12,018 nt of DNA. Source: Bacteroidota bacterium (GTDB lineage Bacteria; Bacteroidota; Bacteroidia; B-17B0; B-17BO). Under the pieces are notes generated by a model. The model was not told the origin of the DNA, searched no databases, and was given only the letters and a program-made list of their open reading frames with translations. The translations under genes were made by a program, and so were the position numbers. Below, in pieces: positions 1 to 7,238 of this stretch (its first letter is position 1; each line of letters starts with the position of its first letter). The stretch lies in assembly GCA_025356715.1 (NCBI GenBank), contig JANXRU010000373.1:1-12018 (forward strand), written 5' to 3'.

Positions 1-210
1 ATGTTGTTGTAATTGCTCATTTAGTTGAGTTAGTATTTGATGAATGAAATCGACTCGTTGATCTTTTTTAGTTGGAAGTTTTTCCAAGATCGTTTTATCA
101 AAAATAAAAATGGGCAATACGTTACACTCACTTTTAAGTGCATGGTAAAGCCCCGCATTATCATTTAAACGCAAATCTCTTCTAAACCAAAACAGGGCAA
201 TTTTTTTCAT
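1..210 (-). CDS. phrB: DNA photolyase / cryptochrome family protein, N-terminal part (cut by window edge)
   Basis: Reading the minus strand from the ATG at 210-208 gives 70 codons without a stop to the window edge, so only the start of the gene is present. The product begins MKKIALFWFRRDLRLNDN, the hallmark opening of the photolyase/cryptochrome family (WFRRDLR at residues 8-14, then N-D-N). It continues with the family's second strand, PIFIFD near residue 40, and a DQRVDFIHQ stretch near residue 50. This is the alpha/beta antenna-chromophore domain. Full-length members use FAD and light to split pyrimidine dimers in DNA, but the FAD and DNA-contact regions lie outside the window. A class I CPD photolyase is most likely. 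A 6-4 photolyase or a cryptochrome cannot be excluded from 70 residues. The gene is divergent from the adhesin operon and probably unrelated to it. Confidence 0.93.
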   Translation of the reverse strand, partial: MKKIALFWFRRDLRLNDNAGLYHALKSECNVLPIFIFDKTILEKLPTKKDQRVDFIHQILTQLNEQLQQH

Positions 211-249
211 TTAATAGCATTGTATTATAAAACGACTGAGCGAAGGTAA

Positions 250-267
250 ATTATAAATAGTTATAAT
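250..267. repeat. Short A/T inverted repeat in intergenic region
   Basis: ATTATAA (250-256) and its exact reverse complement TTATAAT (261-267) flank a four-base loop. The position, between divergent genes and beside the possible photolyase -7 element, would suit an operator. With only A/T pairs in very AT-rich DNA, chance is a fair explanation. Confidence 0.3.
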
Positions 268-338
268 GCTTAATTTTTTAATCATGTTTAAGATTGCAAA
301 AGTCCTTGTTATAGGTAACAAAAAAAATATATAGAATT

Positions 339-369
339 TTTGGATTTTATTTAAATTATATTACCTTAG
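339..369 (+). promoter_or_regulatory. Candidate Bacteroidota-type promoter of the adhesin operon
   Basis: TTTG at 339-342 and TACCTTAG at 362-369 match the known Bacteroidota -33 (TTTG) and -7 (TAnnTTTG) elements, with one mismatch in the second and a 19-base spacer. Transcription would start near 375, leaving a leader of only about 10 bases before the ATG at 385. TAAAAT at 372-377 resembles the TAAAA element often found upstream of starts in this phylum. No Shine-Dalgarno sequence is visible. Confidence 0.42.
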
Positions 370-384
370 ATTAAAATAATTAGA

Positions 385-3300
385 ATGGTTAAAATTTACT
401 GTAACAGTTTATGTTCTATTTTTAGTAATTCAAAAGTTGTTTTTGTATTCTTAATTTGTATAGTCACAAATTCATTTTCTCAACCCACAAACATTAATTT
501 TCAAACTGGTAATACAGCAGGATGGAGTGTGTTAGAAGCAGGGAATGCGGATTCATACTTAATGACAACGTTAGGTGCTTTTGGCCCTACTACTCAGTAT
601 TCAGTGATGATACCAGGTGCAGTTGAAACAAATTCAGTTCCACTTTCCATGATCTCTCCATTAGGTGGCGATTTTTTAAGATTAGGCAACCCAGTTTATG
701 ATTTAGCTACAATTAGCTATTTAAACGGTTATGTAAGAAAATTGTCTCAAACTTATACAGTTACGGCCGCATCCTCTGCATTAAGCGTTGCTTACGCAGT
801 AATTTTAGAAGACGGATCTCATCCATGCAATGAGCAATCGTATTTTCATTTTTCATTAAAAGATCAATTTGGAAATACGATTCCAACTTCAGCTACTTAT
901 TATAATATTTGTAACGGATCTGCTGGAGCTTCATTTTCAAGTGCTGGAATTGGCCTTTTATCTTCAAATTGGGAAACTCACTCATTCGATTTAAGCGCTT
1001 ATGTTGGTACAAATGTAACTATTGAAGTGTTAGCTTCTCATTGTATTTATGGAGGTCACTTCGGATATTGTTATTTTGATGCTGAATTATGTAGTCCAAT
1101 TGTAACACCTAACATTATTACTATTGATGGCGTTCCTAGTTCATTATTACAAGCGCAAAATAATATTTCTATTTGCGGCACAACAACAACAACCATTGAC
1201 GCTCCAATTGGCGCAGCAGGTTATACATGGACAGGAACGGGAATAACAGGATTAACAACACAAAGTGTTTCAATTACTCAGCCAGGTACATATCAATTAT
1301 TAATGGATTTACCTTCAGCATGTTCTCCAACAACGGCGGTTTCATTTAGTGTGGGCGTTAGTCCTACAATTACAGTTTCTGGTAGTACTTTGGTTTGTAG
1401 CGGTGCAAGTGCTATCTTAACGGCAAGTGGTGCTTTAAACTATACATGGACACCATATAGTTTAACTATGTTTCCTGTGGCAGGTTTATCCCCAACAATA
1501 ACGGTAACACCTACATTAAGTACTACCTATACAATAACAGGTTCATCTGCTCTTGGATGTATAAGCACAGAAACGTACACTGTTAACTATGCTCCAGTGC
1601 CATCTCCAACACTTTCCATTATTGGTTATTCCGTTATTTGTTCTGGCACAATGGATACACTAACTGTATCAGGAGCTGATACATACACATGGAGCACAGG
1701 ATCAAATTCTAATTCAATAACAATCACACCCACCACTTCAACGGTTTATACTTTGACAGGAACCAGTAACGCTTCTGGCTGTTCTTCTATTTCTTCAAAA
1801 TACATTACAGTGTATACTAATACTATAGGAATTTCTTCACCTTCAGTGGCTATTTGCGAGGGAACAACTGCTTTTTTATTAGGGCATGGAGCGCAAACAT
1901 ATACATGGAGCACAGGCTCTGTTGCTTCATATGTATACGTGTCGCCAACTGTAACCGCTACTTATTCTTTGTCTGGCACAAATGTTTGCGGCACCTATAC
2001 ATCTAATACAACAGTAAGTGTAACTCCAATTTCTGGATCAATATCTATTAGCTCTCCATCAATTTGTGCCGGAAGTTCAACGTCTTTAACTGCAAGTGGA
2101 GGCGTTAGTTATACCTGGTCTCCTTCCGCAACACTTTCTTCTTCAAACACAGCCGTAACAGTTGGTTCACCTACAAATTCTTTATATTATTCTGTCATAT
2201 TAACTAATGGATCTGGTTGCTTTAGAACTTATTCTCAATATGTTTCAGTCTATAATAGCAGTATCACTACTACACCATTATCAACTCAAATATGTAAGGG
2301 TAATACTGTCATTCTTTCTGGACTTGGAGCCCAAACATACACCTGGAACACAGGCTCTAATTTGAGTTCAATCACTGTTTCCCCTTCCTCAAATACAACA
2401 TATACAGTATTGGGCACTAATCCATGTGGTACATTTTCGTCAGCTGTTGCTGTTACTGTAAATACGATTTCCACATCCATTTCAAGTAATCCTTCTAACT
2501 CAATTTGTCCAACAAAATCAACAAGTTTAACAGCAACTGGTGGCGCAAGCTATGTTTGGAGCCCTTCAGCATCGCTGAGTTCAAGCACTAGTTCTATAGT
2601 AGCTTCATCGCCTACGATTTCAACCATATATACATTAACTGCAACAAGTAGTGCGGGTTGTGTTAAAACGAATACTGTATTAGTATATGTGTCTCCAATA
2701 TACACAATTACCTCATCAGCATCACAGCCAAGTATATGTATAGGAAAAACATCTACCTTATCAGTAAATGGAGCATTAAATTATACCTGGACTCCATCAA
2801 TTAATTTATCAAGTGCTTCTGGCTCAGTAGTGGTTGCATCTCCAAGCACAACGGTTATTTATACGATAACTGCAGCAAATGCTTTAGGATGTATTCAAAA
2901 TCAAACTCAAAATTTGATACTTTATCCAGATTTTAATGTAAACATTAATTCTATCCTCGATGAAAATTGCGCAAATATCCCTGTCAGTTTAGTGGCGAAT
3001 ATTGTTCCGGCTGGAACATACAATTACAATTGGTATCCAACAACCATGTTAAATAGTGGTAGCATTTTTAATCCTGATTTTACAACAAGTTTGGCAGGAC
3101 AATACGATTGTTTTTTAATTGTTACAGATCAATATGGATGTATAAAAGGTGATACTACTAGTGTTAAAATTGTATTGTGTGAAATTAAAGTGTATAGTGG
3201 TTTTTCTCCAAATGGCGATAACTATAATGATACTTGGATTATTGATGGTATAGAGAGAGCAATTGGTAATGAAGTTGTTATTTTAAATAAATGGGGGCAA

Positions 3301-3450
3301 GTTGTTTGGGAAATAAAAGATTACAATAATGCTGATAGAGTATTTAAGGGAAATAATAAAACGGGCGAAGCATTAACGGATGGAACTTATTTTTATGTTT
3401 TAACTACTGCAGCTAAAACCTATAAAGGAAGAGTTGAAATAATACGATAA
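385..3450 (+). CDS. Secreted multi-Ig-like surface protein with type B T9SS C-terminal sorting domain
   Basis: This 1021-residue protein is exported by Sec and then by T9SS. An N-terminal signal peptide has its hydrophobic core at about 18-28 and probably cleaves at SFS|Q, residues 32/33. Residues 35-236 look like a jelly-roll or carbohydrate-binding-like beta domain ending in a GGHFGYCYFD motif. A divergent Ig-like module (about 240-324) is followed by seven clear Ig-like modules (325-847), each with a YTW-type core and exactly two cysteines. A further beta module (about 848-932) leads to the C-terminal domain at 933-1021. That domain has FSPNGDNYNDTW, then NKWGQVVWE, then a DGTYFYVL motif, the pattern of the gliding-motility-associated type B sorting domain. 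The start is supported by the signal peptide and an in-frame TAG at 367-369. The gene overlaps the downstream PorP/SprF gene by one base. The role is probably adhesion or gliding, and the ligand is unknown. Confidence 0.95.
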   Translation: MVKIYCNSLCSIFSNSKVVFVFLICIVTNSFSQPTNINFQTGNTAGWSVLEAGNADSYLMTTLGAFGPTTQYSVMIPGAVETNSVPLSMISPLGGDFLRLGNPVYDLATISYLNGYVRKLSQTYTVTAASSALSVAYAVILEDGSHPCNEQSYFHFSLKDQFGNTIPTSATYYNICNGSAGASFSSAGIGLLSSNWETHSFDLSAYVGTNVTIEVLASHCIYGGHFGYCYFDAELCSPIVTPNIITIDGVPSSLLQAQNNISICGTTTTTIDAPIGAAGYTWTGTGITGLTTQSVSITQPGTYQLLMDLPSACSPTTAVSFSVGVSPTITVSGSTLVCSGASAILTASGALNYTWTPYSLTMFPVAGLSPTITVTPTLSTTYTITGSSALGCISTETYTVNYAPVPSPTLSIIGYSVICSGTMDTLTVSGADTYTWSTGSNSNSITITPTTSTVYTLTGTSNASGCSSISSKYITVYTNTIGISSPSVAICEGTTAFLLGHGAQTYTWSTGSVASYVYVSPTVTATYSLSGTNVCGTYTSNTTVSVTPISGSISISSPSICAGSSTSLTASGGVSYTWSPSATLSSSNTAVTVGSPTNSLYYSVILTNGSGCFRTYSQYVSVYNSSITTTPLSTQICKGNTVILSGLGAQTYTWNTGSNLSSITVSPSSNTTYTVLGTNPCGTFSSAVAVTVNTISTSISSNPSNSICPTKSTSLTATGGASYVWSPSASLSSSTSSIVASSPTISTIYTLTATSSAGCVKTNTVLVYVSPIYTITSSASQPSICIGKTSTLSVNGALNYTWTPSINLSSASGSVVVASPSTTVIYTITAANALGCIQNQTQNLILYPDFNVNINSILDENCANIPVSLVANIVPAGTYNYNWYPTTMLNSGSIFNPDFTTSLAGQYDCFLIVTDQYGCIKGDTTSVKIVLCEIKVYSGFSPNGDNYNDTWIIDGIERAIGNEVVILNKWGQVVWEIKDYNNADRVFKGNNKTGEALTDGTYFYVLTTAAKTYKGRVEIIR
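1357..2925 (+). repeat. Seven tandem Ig-like coding repeats
   Basis: Modules begin at 1357, 1594, 1816, 2029, 2254, 2467 and 2695 and are 79, 74, 71, 75, 71, 76 and 77 residues long. Each carries an IC-x-G type motif near its start, a GA/GG-x-x-Y-T/V-W core, a P-T-x-T-x-Y-T strand, and a late G-C or C-G motif. Every module has exactly two cysteines, consistent with one disulfide per module. The third and fifth modules resemble each other more than their neighbours, as do the fourth and sixth. The DNA copies have diverged, so recent slippage is unlikely. Confidence 0.88.
3181..3447 (+). other. Type B T9SS C-terminal sorting domain (coding segment)
   Basis: Residues 933-1021 of the surface protein form the gliding-motility-associated C-terminal domain. 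Key motifs are FSPNGDNYNDTW (about 940-951), NKWGQVVWE, the aromatic DGTYFYVL strand and a basic end, KGRVEIIR. The segment is rich in charged residues, unlike the Ig-like array before it. In this family the domain is the T9SS export signal, and it depends on a PorP/SprF-type partner, whose gene follows directly. Confidence 0.9.
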
Positions 3451-4370
3451 TGATAAAAAGAACAGTTCTATATTTTTTAGTTATTTTTCTGTTTGGCTTT
3501 AATTTACAAGCCCAGCAAGATGATCAATTGAGTCAATATCCCTTTAATCCCTTAGCAGTTAATCCTGCATACGCTGGATGTAAAGGTGGATTTAGCGGTG
3601 TTGTTTCTGCTAGAAATCAATGGACGGGTTTTGATGGCGCTCCTAAAACTGGAGCAATTTGCTTGCATACTTCTTTAAAAGATAATAAAATGGGCTTGGG
3701 CTTTAGGTTAAGAGATGAGAAAAATGTGTTTGATCAAAAAATAGAAGCCTCTATTTGTTATGCCTATAGATTTAAAGTAGCTAATGGAAAATTGGGATTA
3801 GGTATTTCGGCAGGTATTACAAATATAAAGTACAATTGGTTTAATGTTGAATTTAAAGACAAAATGGATAAGTTTGCGAACTTGCAAACAACATCAGCTT
3901 TAATGCCACGAGTTGACGCAGGATTATTATTTAACAATCAAAAAAGCTATATTAGTTTAAGTGGAACTCATTTATTTGACTTTAGTTCAAAAAGCACTGA
4001 CCCAACTTATTACAATAGTAATTTAAGCCCTCATCTATATTTTATTTATTCTCGTGCCATAAAACTGAATGATAATTTGACATTAAATCCTGCGCTTAAT
4101 ATGAAGTGGGCTAAGGCAGATAAGCTTTCGATAGATATTAATATGTATGCTAAAATTAAAGAATTATTGTGGGTTGGTGTAGGATATAGAACTAATAATA
4201 CGCTCATACTTTTAGCACAAGTAATGATTAATAAAAAATATAAATTAGGGTATTCTTATGATTATTTTATGAATTTGAAAACACTTGGACAATATCCAAC
4301 ACATGAAATTATTTTAGGATTTGATTTAAATATTTTTAAATCAAATTCGATGTCATTTCGATATTTTTAA
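3450..4370 (+). CDS. PorP/SprF family T9SS-associated outer-membrane protein
   Basis: The 306-residue product has a signal peptide (basic residues 3-4, hydrophobic core 6-19, probable cleavage LQA|Q at 21/22). The mature N-terminus carries the diagnostic PorP/SprF motif SQYPFNPLAVNPAYAG at 28-43. Alternating beta strands follow, and the chain ends in phenylalanine (FRYF), as expected of a barrel inserted by the BAM machinery. Family members are outer-membrane proteins that pair with T9SS and are needed to export or retain type B substrates such as SprB. The ATG uses the last base of the upstream stop codon (TAATG), suggesting translational coupling and roughly matched amounts of adhesin and partner. 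The length is normal for the family. It is one of a large paralogous group, so it is not safely named SprF or PorP. Confidence 0.95.
   Translation: MIKRTVLYFLVIFLFGFNLQAQQDDQLSQYPFNPLAVNPAYAGCKGGFSGVVSARNQWTGFDGAPKTGAICLHTSLKDNKMGLGFRLRDEKNVFDQKIEASICYAYRFKVANGKLGLGISAGITNIKYNWFNVEFKDKMDKFANLQTTSALMPRVDAGLLFNNQKSYISLSGTHLFDFSSKSTDPTYYNSNLSPHLYFIYSRAIKLNDNLTLNPALNMKWAKADKLSIDINMYAKIKELLWVGVGYRTNNTLILLAQVMINKKYKLGYSYDYFMNLKTLGQYPTHEIILGFDLNIFKSNSMSFRYF
4317..4348 (+). repeat. Perfect long inverted repeat / mRNA hairpin at the porP-like 3' end
   Basis: TTTGATTTAAA (4320-4330) and its exact reverse complement (4335-4345) flank the four-base loop TATT. The stem extends outward by A-T, G-U and G-C pairs to 4317 and 4348, giving 14 pairs. 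It lies within the last codons of the barrel gene, 34 bases before the next start codon at 4383. No U-run follows directly, so it is not a typical intrinsic terminator. It could stabilise the upstream mRNA or tune expression between the two genes. Confidence 0.5.
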
Positions 4371-4382
4371 TTTAAATCCTTT

Positions 4383-7238
4383 ATGTTGTTAAAAATAAAA
4401 ATTGTTTTATTGTTATGTATAGTTTTCAGCTATTCATATGGCCAATTAAGTAAGGCAAATCATTATTATAAAATTGGAAATTTTCAAATTGCGATTCCGT
4501 ATTATAAAAAAGCAGTTAAAAAAGACACGACATCCCGTACAATCAGAAAATTAGGAGATTGTTATTTGAAAATTAGAAAGTATCAATTAGCTGAACCTAT
4601 CTTTAAAAAATTGGTTGTTAGAGATTCAAATAATGTAGATGATGCTTATCAATATGCCATTGTTTTATTGAGCTTAAAAAAATATGAACAAGCAATTACA
4701 CAATTTGAAAGGATTCAAGGTGAAAAAAAATATAACCCAAAAATTGTTGGTCAATTGAAATTTTGTAAAAAAAATCAGTTTGCGAAAAAATCAGACACAA
4801 ATTATGTCGCAGTAAATTATCGAAAAATCAATTCAAAAAAGAATGAGTTCTCTCCTTTTAAAGCAGCAAATGAGTTTTATTATACTGCCGAAGTTGTTAG
4901 TACTGATTTGTATCAAGTACAAAAAAATCAAATAATTTATGCCCTTAGAAAAAGAAAAATACTTAAGCAAAATTCTCCAAATGTATTTTTAGACGAGAAA
5001 TTCTCAGATTTAAAAATGCTTAATAGGTCTGGCACAAATGGAGCTGGTTCTTTTTCAGATAGTGATCAAGTGTTGTATTATACAAATGCCTCATTAGCTC
5101 GTTTAACCAAAGATTCATCTAAAATTAATAGGCCCGCTATTTTTTATTCTCAAAAGTTAAAAGGGAAATGGATGGAATCAAAGCCTTTTCAATGGAATAA
5201 TTTTAGGTATTCTTTTCAACATCCTGCCATTTCAAAAGATGGGAAGCTATTAATCTTTTCATCTGATATGCCAGGCGGATTTGGTAAATCAGATTTGTAC
5301 TATTGTGAAAAAGAGAATAGGCAATGGTCAGCCCCTAAAAATTTAGGAAGAGCAGTTAATACTTCAGAAAACGAAGTGTTTCCGTATTTATCAGATATGA
5401 AAACGTTGTGCTTTTCATCAGATGGACATGTTGGATATGGGGGTTTAGATATGTTTCAATGTAAATTAGTTGGTGATCAATGGCTATTTGTTCAAAATTT
5501 TGGCGTGAATGCAAATTCAAATAAGGATGATTTTGGTTTATGTTATGTTTATAAAGACTCAATAGCATTTTTTGCTTCCAATAGAGATGGAGGATTAGGA
5601 GGGGACGATATTTATAAATTAGTTTCATTAAAGAAGGAAACCCGAATTTCAGCGAATATTTATTTAAAAGAAAATGTAAAAGCTCCTGCAAAAAGTAGAA
5701 AATTATATTTATTAGATTCCGATAATGAAAAAATTGATTCCACCTTTACAGATCAATTTGGTCATTTCGATTTTAAAATAGTTAGTACGGAAAAGTCATT
5801 TATGGTTGAAGTTGATGAAGCAGATTTAGTTCTAAAAAATAAAGCACGGTATTACATTATCAATAATGATAATATCACAGAAAGAATTAGTCATAAATTA
5901 AGTGTTAAGAAAAAATATGTATTTAAAAGTTTGCCCATTGATCCAAATGGATTGCCAGATTTATTTGAGGAAGATACATTGAACATAGCCGGAAAATTAT
6001 TTTTAAAAGAAAAAGTTAATTCCCCTTTAGCAAATAGAAAAATAATGCTTATAACGGAATTTGGCGATATAGTTGAAAGTAGTACGACAAATGAATTTGG
6101 AGGCTTTGCTTTTCGAAATCTACCTCCAAATCAAAATTATGCAATTTATATTAATGATGAAAATTTGCCAACAGACGCAAAAATTTTATTAACGAATAGA
6201 GATGGCTTAGAAATTAAAACAACTACAATAGATGATCAGGATAATTTAAATTTTGATGTGTTGGCTTTTGATAAATCTTCTAATAAAGATTTGGCGATTA
6301 AAGACGAACAGTTACTGGTGGCTTTAAGCGGTTATTTATATGATCAAAATAAAAAGGCTTTACCTAGTTTAAGTGTTTCTGTTTTAGAGAATGAGAAAAC
6401 GATTCAAAGTGTATTTACTGATTCGGAGGGGAGATTCCAAACACAAAAACTAGACGTTAATAAATCGTATTCTTTTTTAATTGAAGATTCTGAAAACAAA
6501 TATGAATATGTAAATAAATTATATTTAGCTGATTCGAGAAGGAGGATTTATAAAGAGATTGCTAGAAGAAAAGATGGCAAATTCCATTATAATTTATTAA
6601 ACATTGATAAATGTATGCTTGGAGATAATACTTATGAAGAAACTGATATGTTAGGGTTTAAAGCAAAAGATAAATTGAATTTTATAGATACAAGTGTAAC
6701 CTCGGCTAATCAATATAGTTTAAAACCAGATTCAATGGGTTTATCTAAAGTTAATGACGACAAGAAAATCGAAACCAGTAATGTAAGTGTTGTATCTGAG
6801 AAAACTGAAACAAAACAAAAGGCAATTACCATTGATAATCTTCAAGCGCAAATTGAAAAAAATAGCGAAGCGATAAACGGTGTTGTTGTTGCAGAAAACT
6901 TAAACTATGGACGCGGGAAGTATAAAATTAATGATGAGATTTCGGAAAAACTGGACAAATTAGTTTTAATATTAAGTTCAAATCCAAACACGAAAATTGA
7001 TATTAATTCTCATACTGATGCTACTAGTTCTGATGTTTTTAATAAATCGCTTTCTGAAAAAAGAGCCAATGAGGTTTTAAATTATTTTATTTCTAAAGGG
7101 ATTAGTAGAAAAAGATTGAAAGCAAAAGGGTTTGGAGAAACACAACTTTTAAACCATTGTAAGAATGGAGTTATTTGTGATGATTCCTTGCATTATATTA
7201 ATCGACGAACTGAGTTTAAATTTTATTCAATCAAGTAA
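4383..7238 (+). CDS. TPR / beta-propeller / regulatory-domain / OmpA-C protein (PorE-like architecture)
   Basis: This 951-residue periplasmic protein has a signal peptide (cleavage near SYG|Q, 20/21). TPR-like helices at 22-120 are followed by a PD40/WD40-like beta-propeller up to about 413, with three clear blade motifs at 292, 344 and 396 (SSD or SNR, then glycines, then D-L/I/M-Y/F). Three carboxypeptidase-regulatory-like beta modules start at about 421, 533 and 646. A linker leads to an OmpA-C peptidoglycan-binding domain at about 838-951. Asp879 (HTDA) and Arg894 (LSEKR) match the pair that binds diaminopimelate in OmpA/Pal, and the end has the Bacteroidota C-x5-C then NRRTEF pattern. 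The order resembles PorE, which links T9SS to peptidoglycan. No lipobox is seen, whereas PorE is a lipoprotein. The gene starts 12 bases after the barrel gene, so co-transcription is very likely. It probably anchors the adhesin/barrel complex. Confidence 0.94.
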   Translation: MLLKIKIVLLLCIVFSYSYGQLSKANHYYKIGNFQIAIPYYKKAVKKDTTSRTIRKLGDCYLKIRKYQLAEPIFKKLVVRDSNNVDDAYQYAIVLLSLKKYEQAITQFERIQGEKKYNPKIVGQLKFCKKNQFAKKSDTNYVAVNYRKINSKKNEFSPFKAANEFYYTAEVVSTDLYQVQKNQIIYALRKRKILKQNSPNVFLDEKFSDLKMLNRSGTNGAGSFSDSDQVLYYTNASLARLTKDSSKINRPAIFYSQKLKGKWMESKPFQWNNFRYSFQHPAISKDGKLLIFSSDMPGGFGKSDLYYCEKENRQWSAPKNLGRAVNTSENEVFPYLSDMKTLCFSSDGHVGYGGLDMFQCKLVGDQWLFVQNFGVNANSNKDDFGLCYVYKDSIAFFASNRDGGLGGDDIYKLVSLKKETRISANIYLKENVKAPAKSRKLYLLDSDNEKIDSTFTDQFGHFDFKIVSTEKSFMVEVDEADLVLKNKARYYIINNDNITERISHKLSVKKKYVFKSLPIDPNGLPDLFEEDTLNIAGKLFLKEKVNSPLANRKIMLITEFGDIVESSTTNEFGGFAFRNLPPNQNYAIYINDENLPTDAKILLTNRDGLEIKTTTIDDQDNLNFDVLAFDKSSNKDLAIKDEQLLVALSGYLYDQNKKALPSLSVSVLENEKTIQSVFTDSEGRFQTQKLDVNKSYSFLIEDSENKYEYVNKLYLADSRRRIYKEIARRKDGKFHYNLLNIDKCMLGDNTYEETDMLGFKAKDKLNFIDTSVTSANQYSLKPDSMGLSKVNDDKKIETSNVSVVSEKTETKQKAITIDNLQAQIEKNSEAINGVVVAENLNYGRGKYKINDEISEKLDKLVLILSSNPNTKIDINSHTDATSSDVFNKSLSEKRANEVLNYFISKGISRKRLKAKGFGETQLLNHCKNGVICDDSLHYINRRTEFKFYSIK

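Larger units (their letters stand above)
211..384. other. Divergent intergenic region, photolyase gene / adhesin operon
   Basis: This 174-base, very AT-rich spacer separates the two divergent starts and contains no convincing reading frame. A plus-strand promoter candidate lies at 339-369. On the minus strand, TACCTTCG (reverse complement of 241-248) resembles a Bacteroidota -7 element for the photolyase gene, but no TTG-type upstream element sits at the right distance. A perfect 7-base A/T inverted repeat occupies 250-267. Confidence 0.7.

Noticed and set aside
2286..2480. Minus-strand open frame inside the Ig-like array, 64 codons
   Set aside because: It lies opposite a well-supported repeat coding region, has no recognisable domain, and follows from the Thr/Ser-rich codons of the real gene.
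4383..4442. Lipoprotein signal at Cys12 of the OmpA-type protein
   Set aside because: The cysteine is in the middle of the hydrophobic core (LLLC), with no small residue before it, and a normal cleavage site lies at residues 20/21.
5356..5691. Minus-strand open frame inside the OmpA-type gene, 111 codons
   Set aside because: It is opposite the conserved propeller blades and shows no family motif. It is a shadow of the real frame.
385..7238. Bacteroidota O-glycosylation motif (D-S/T-hydrophobic) as a systematic feature
   Set aside because: Only scattered matches such as DTL, DSI and DSL occur, no more than expected by chance.
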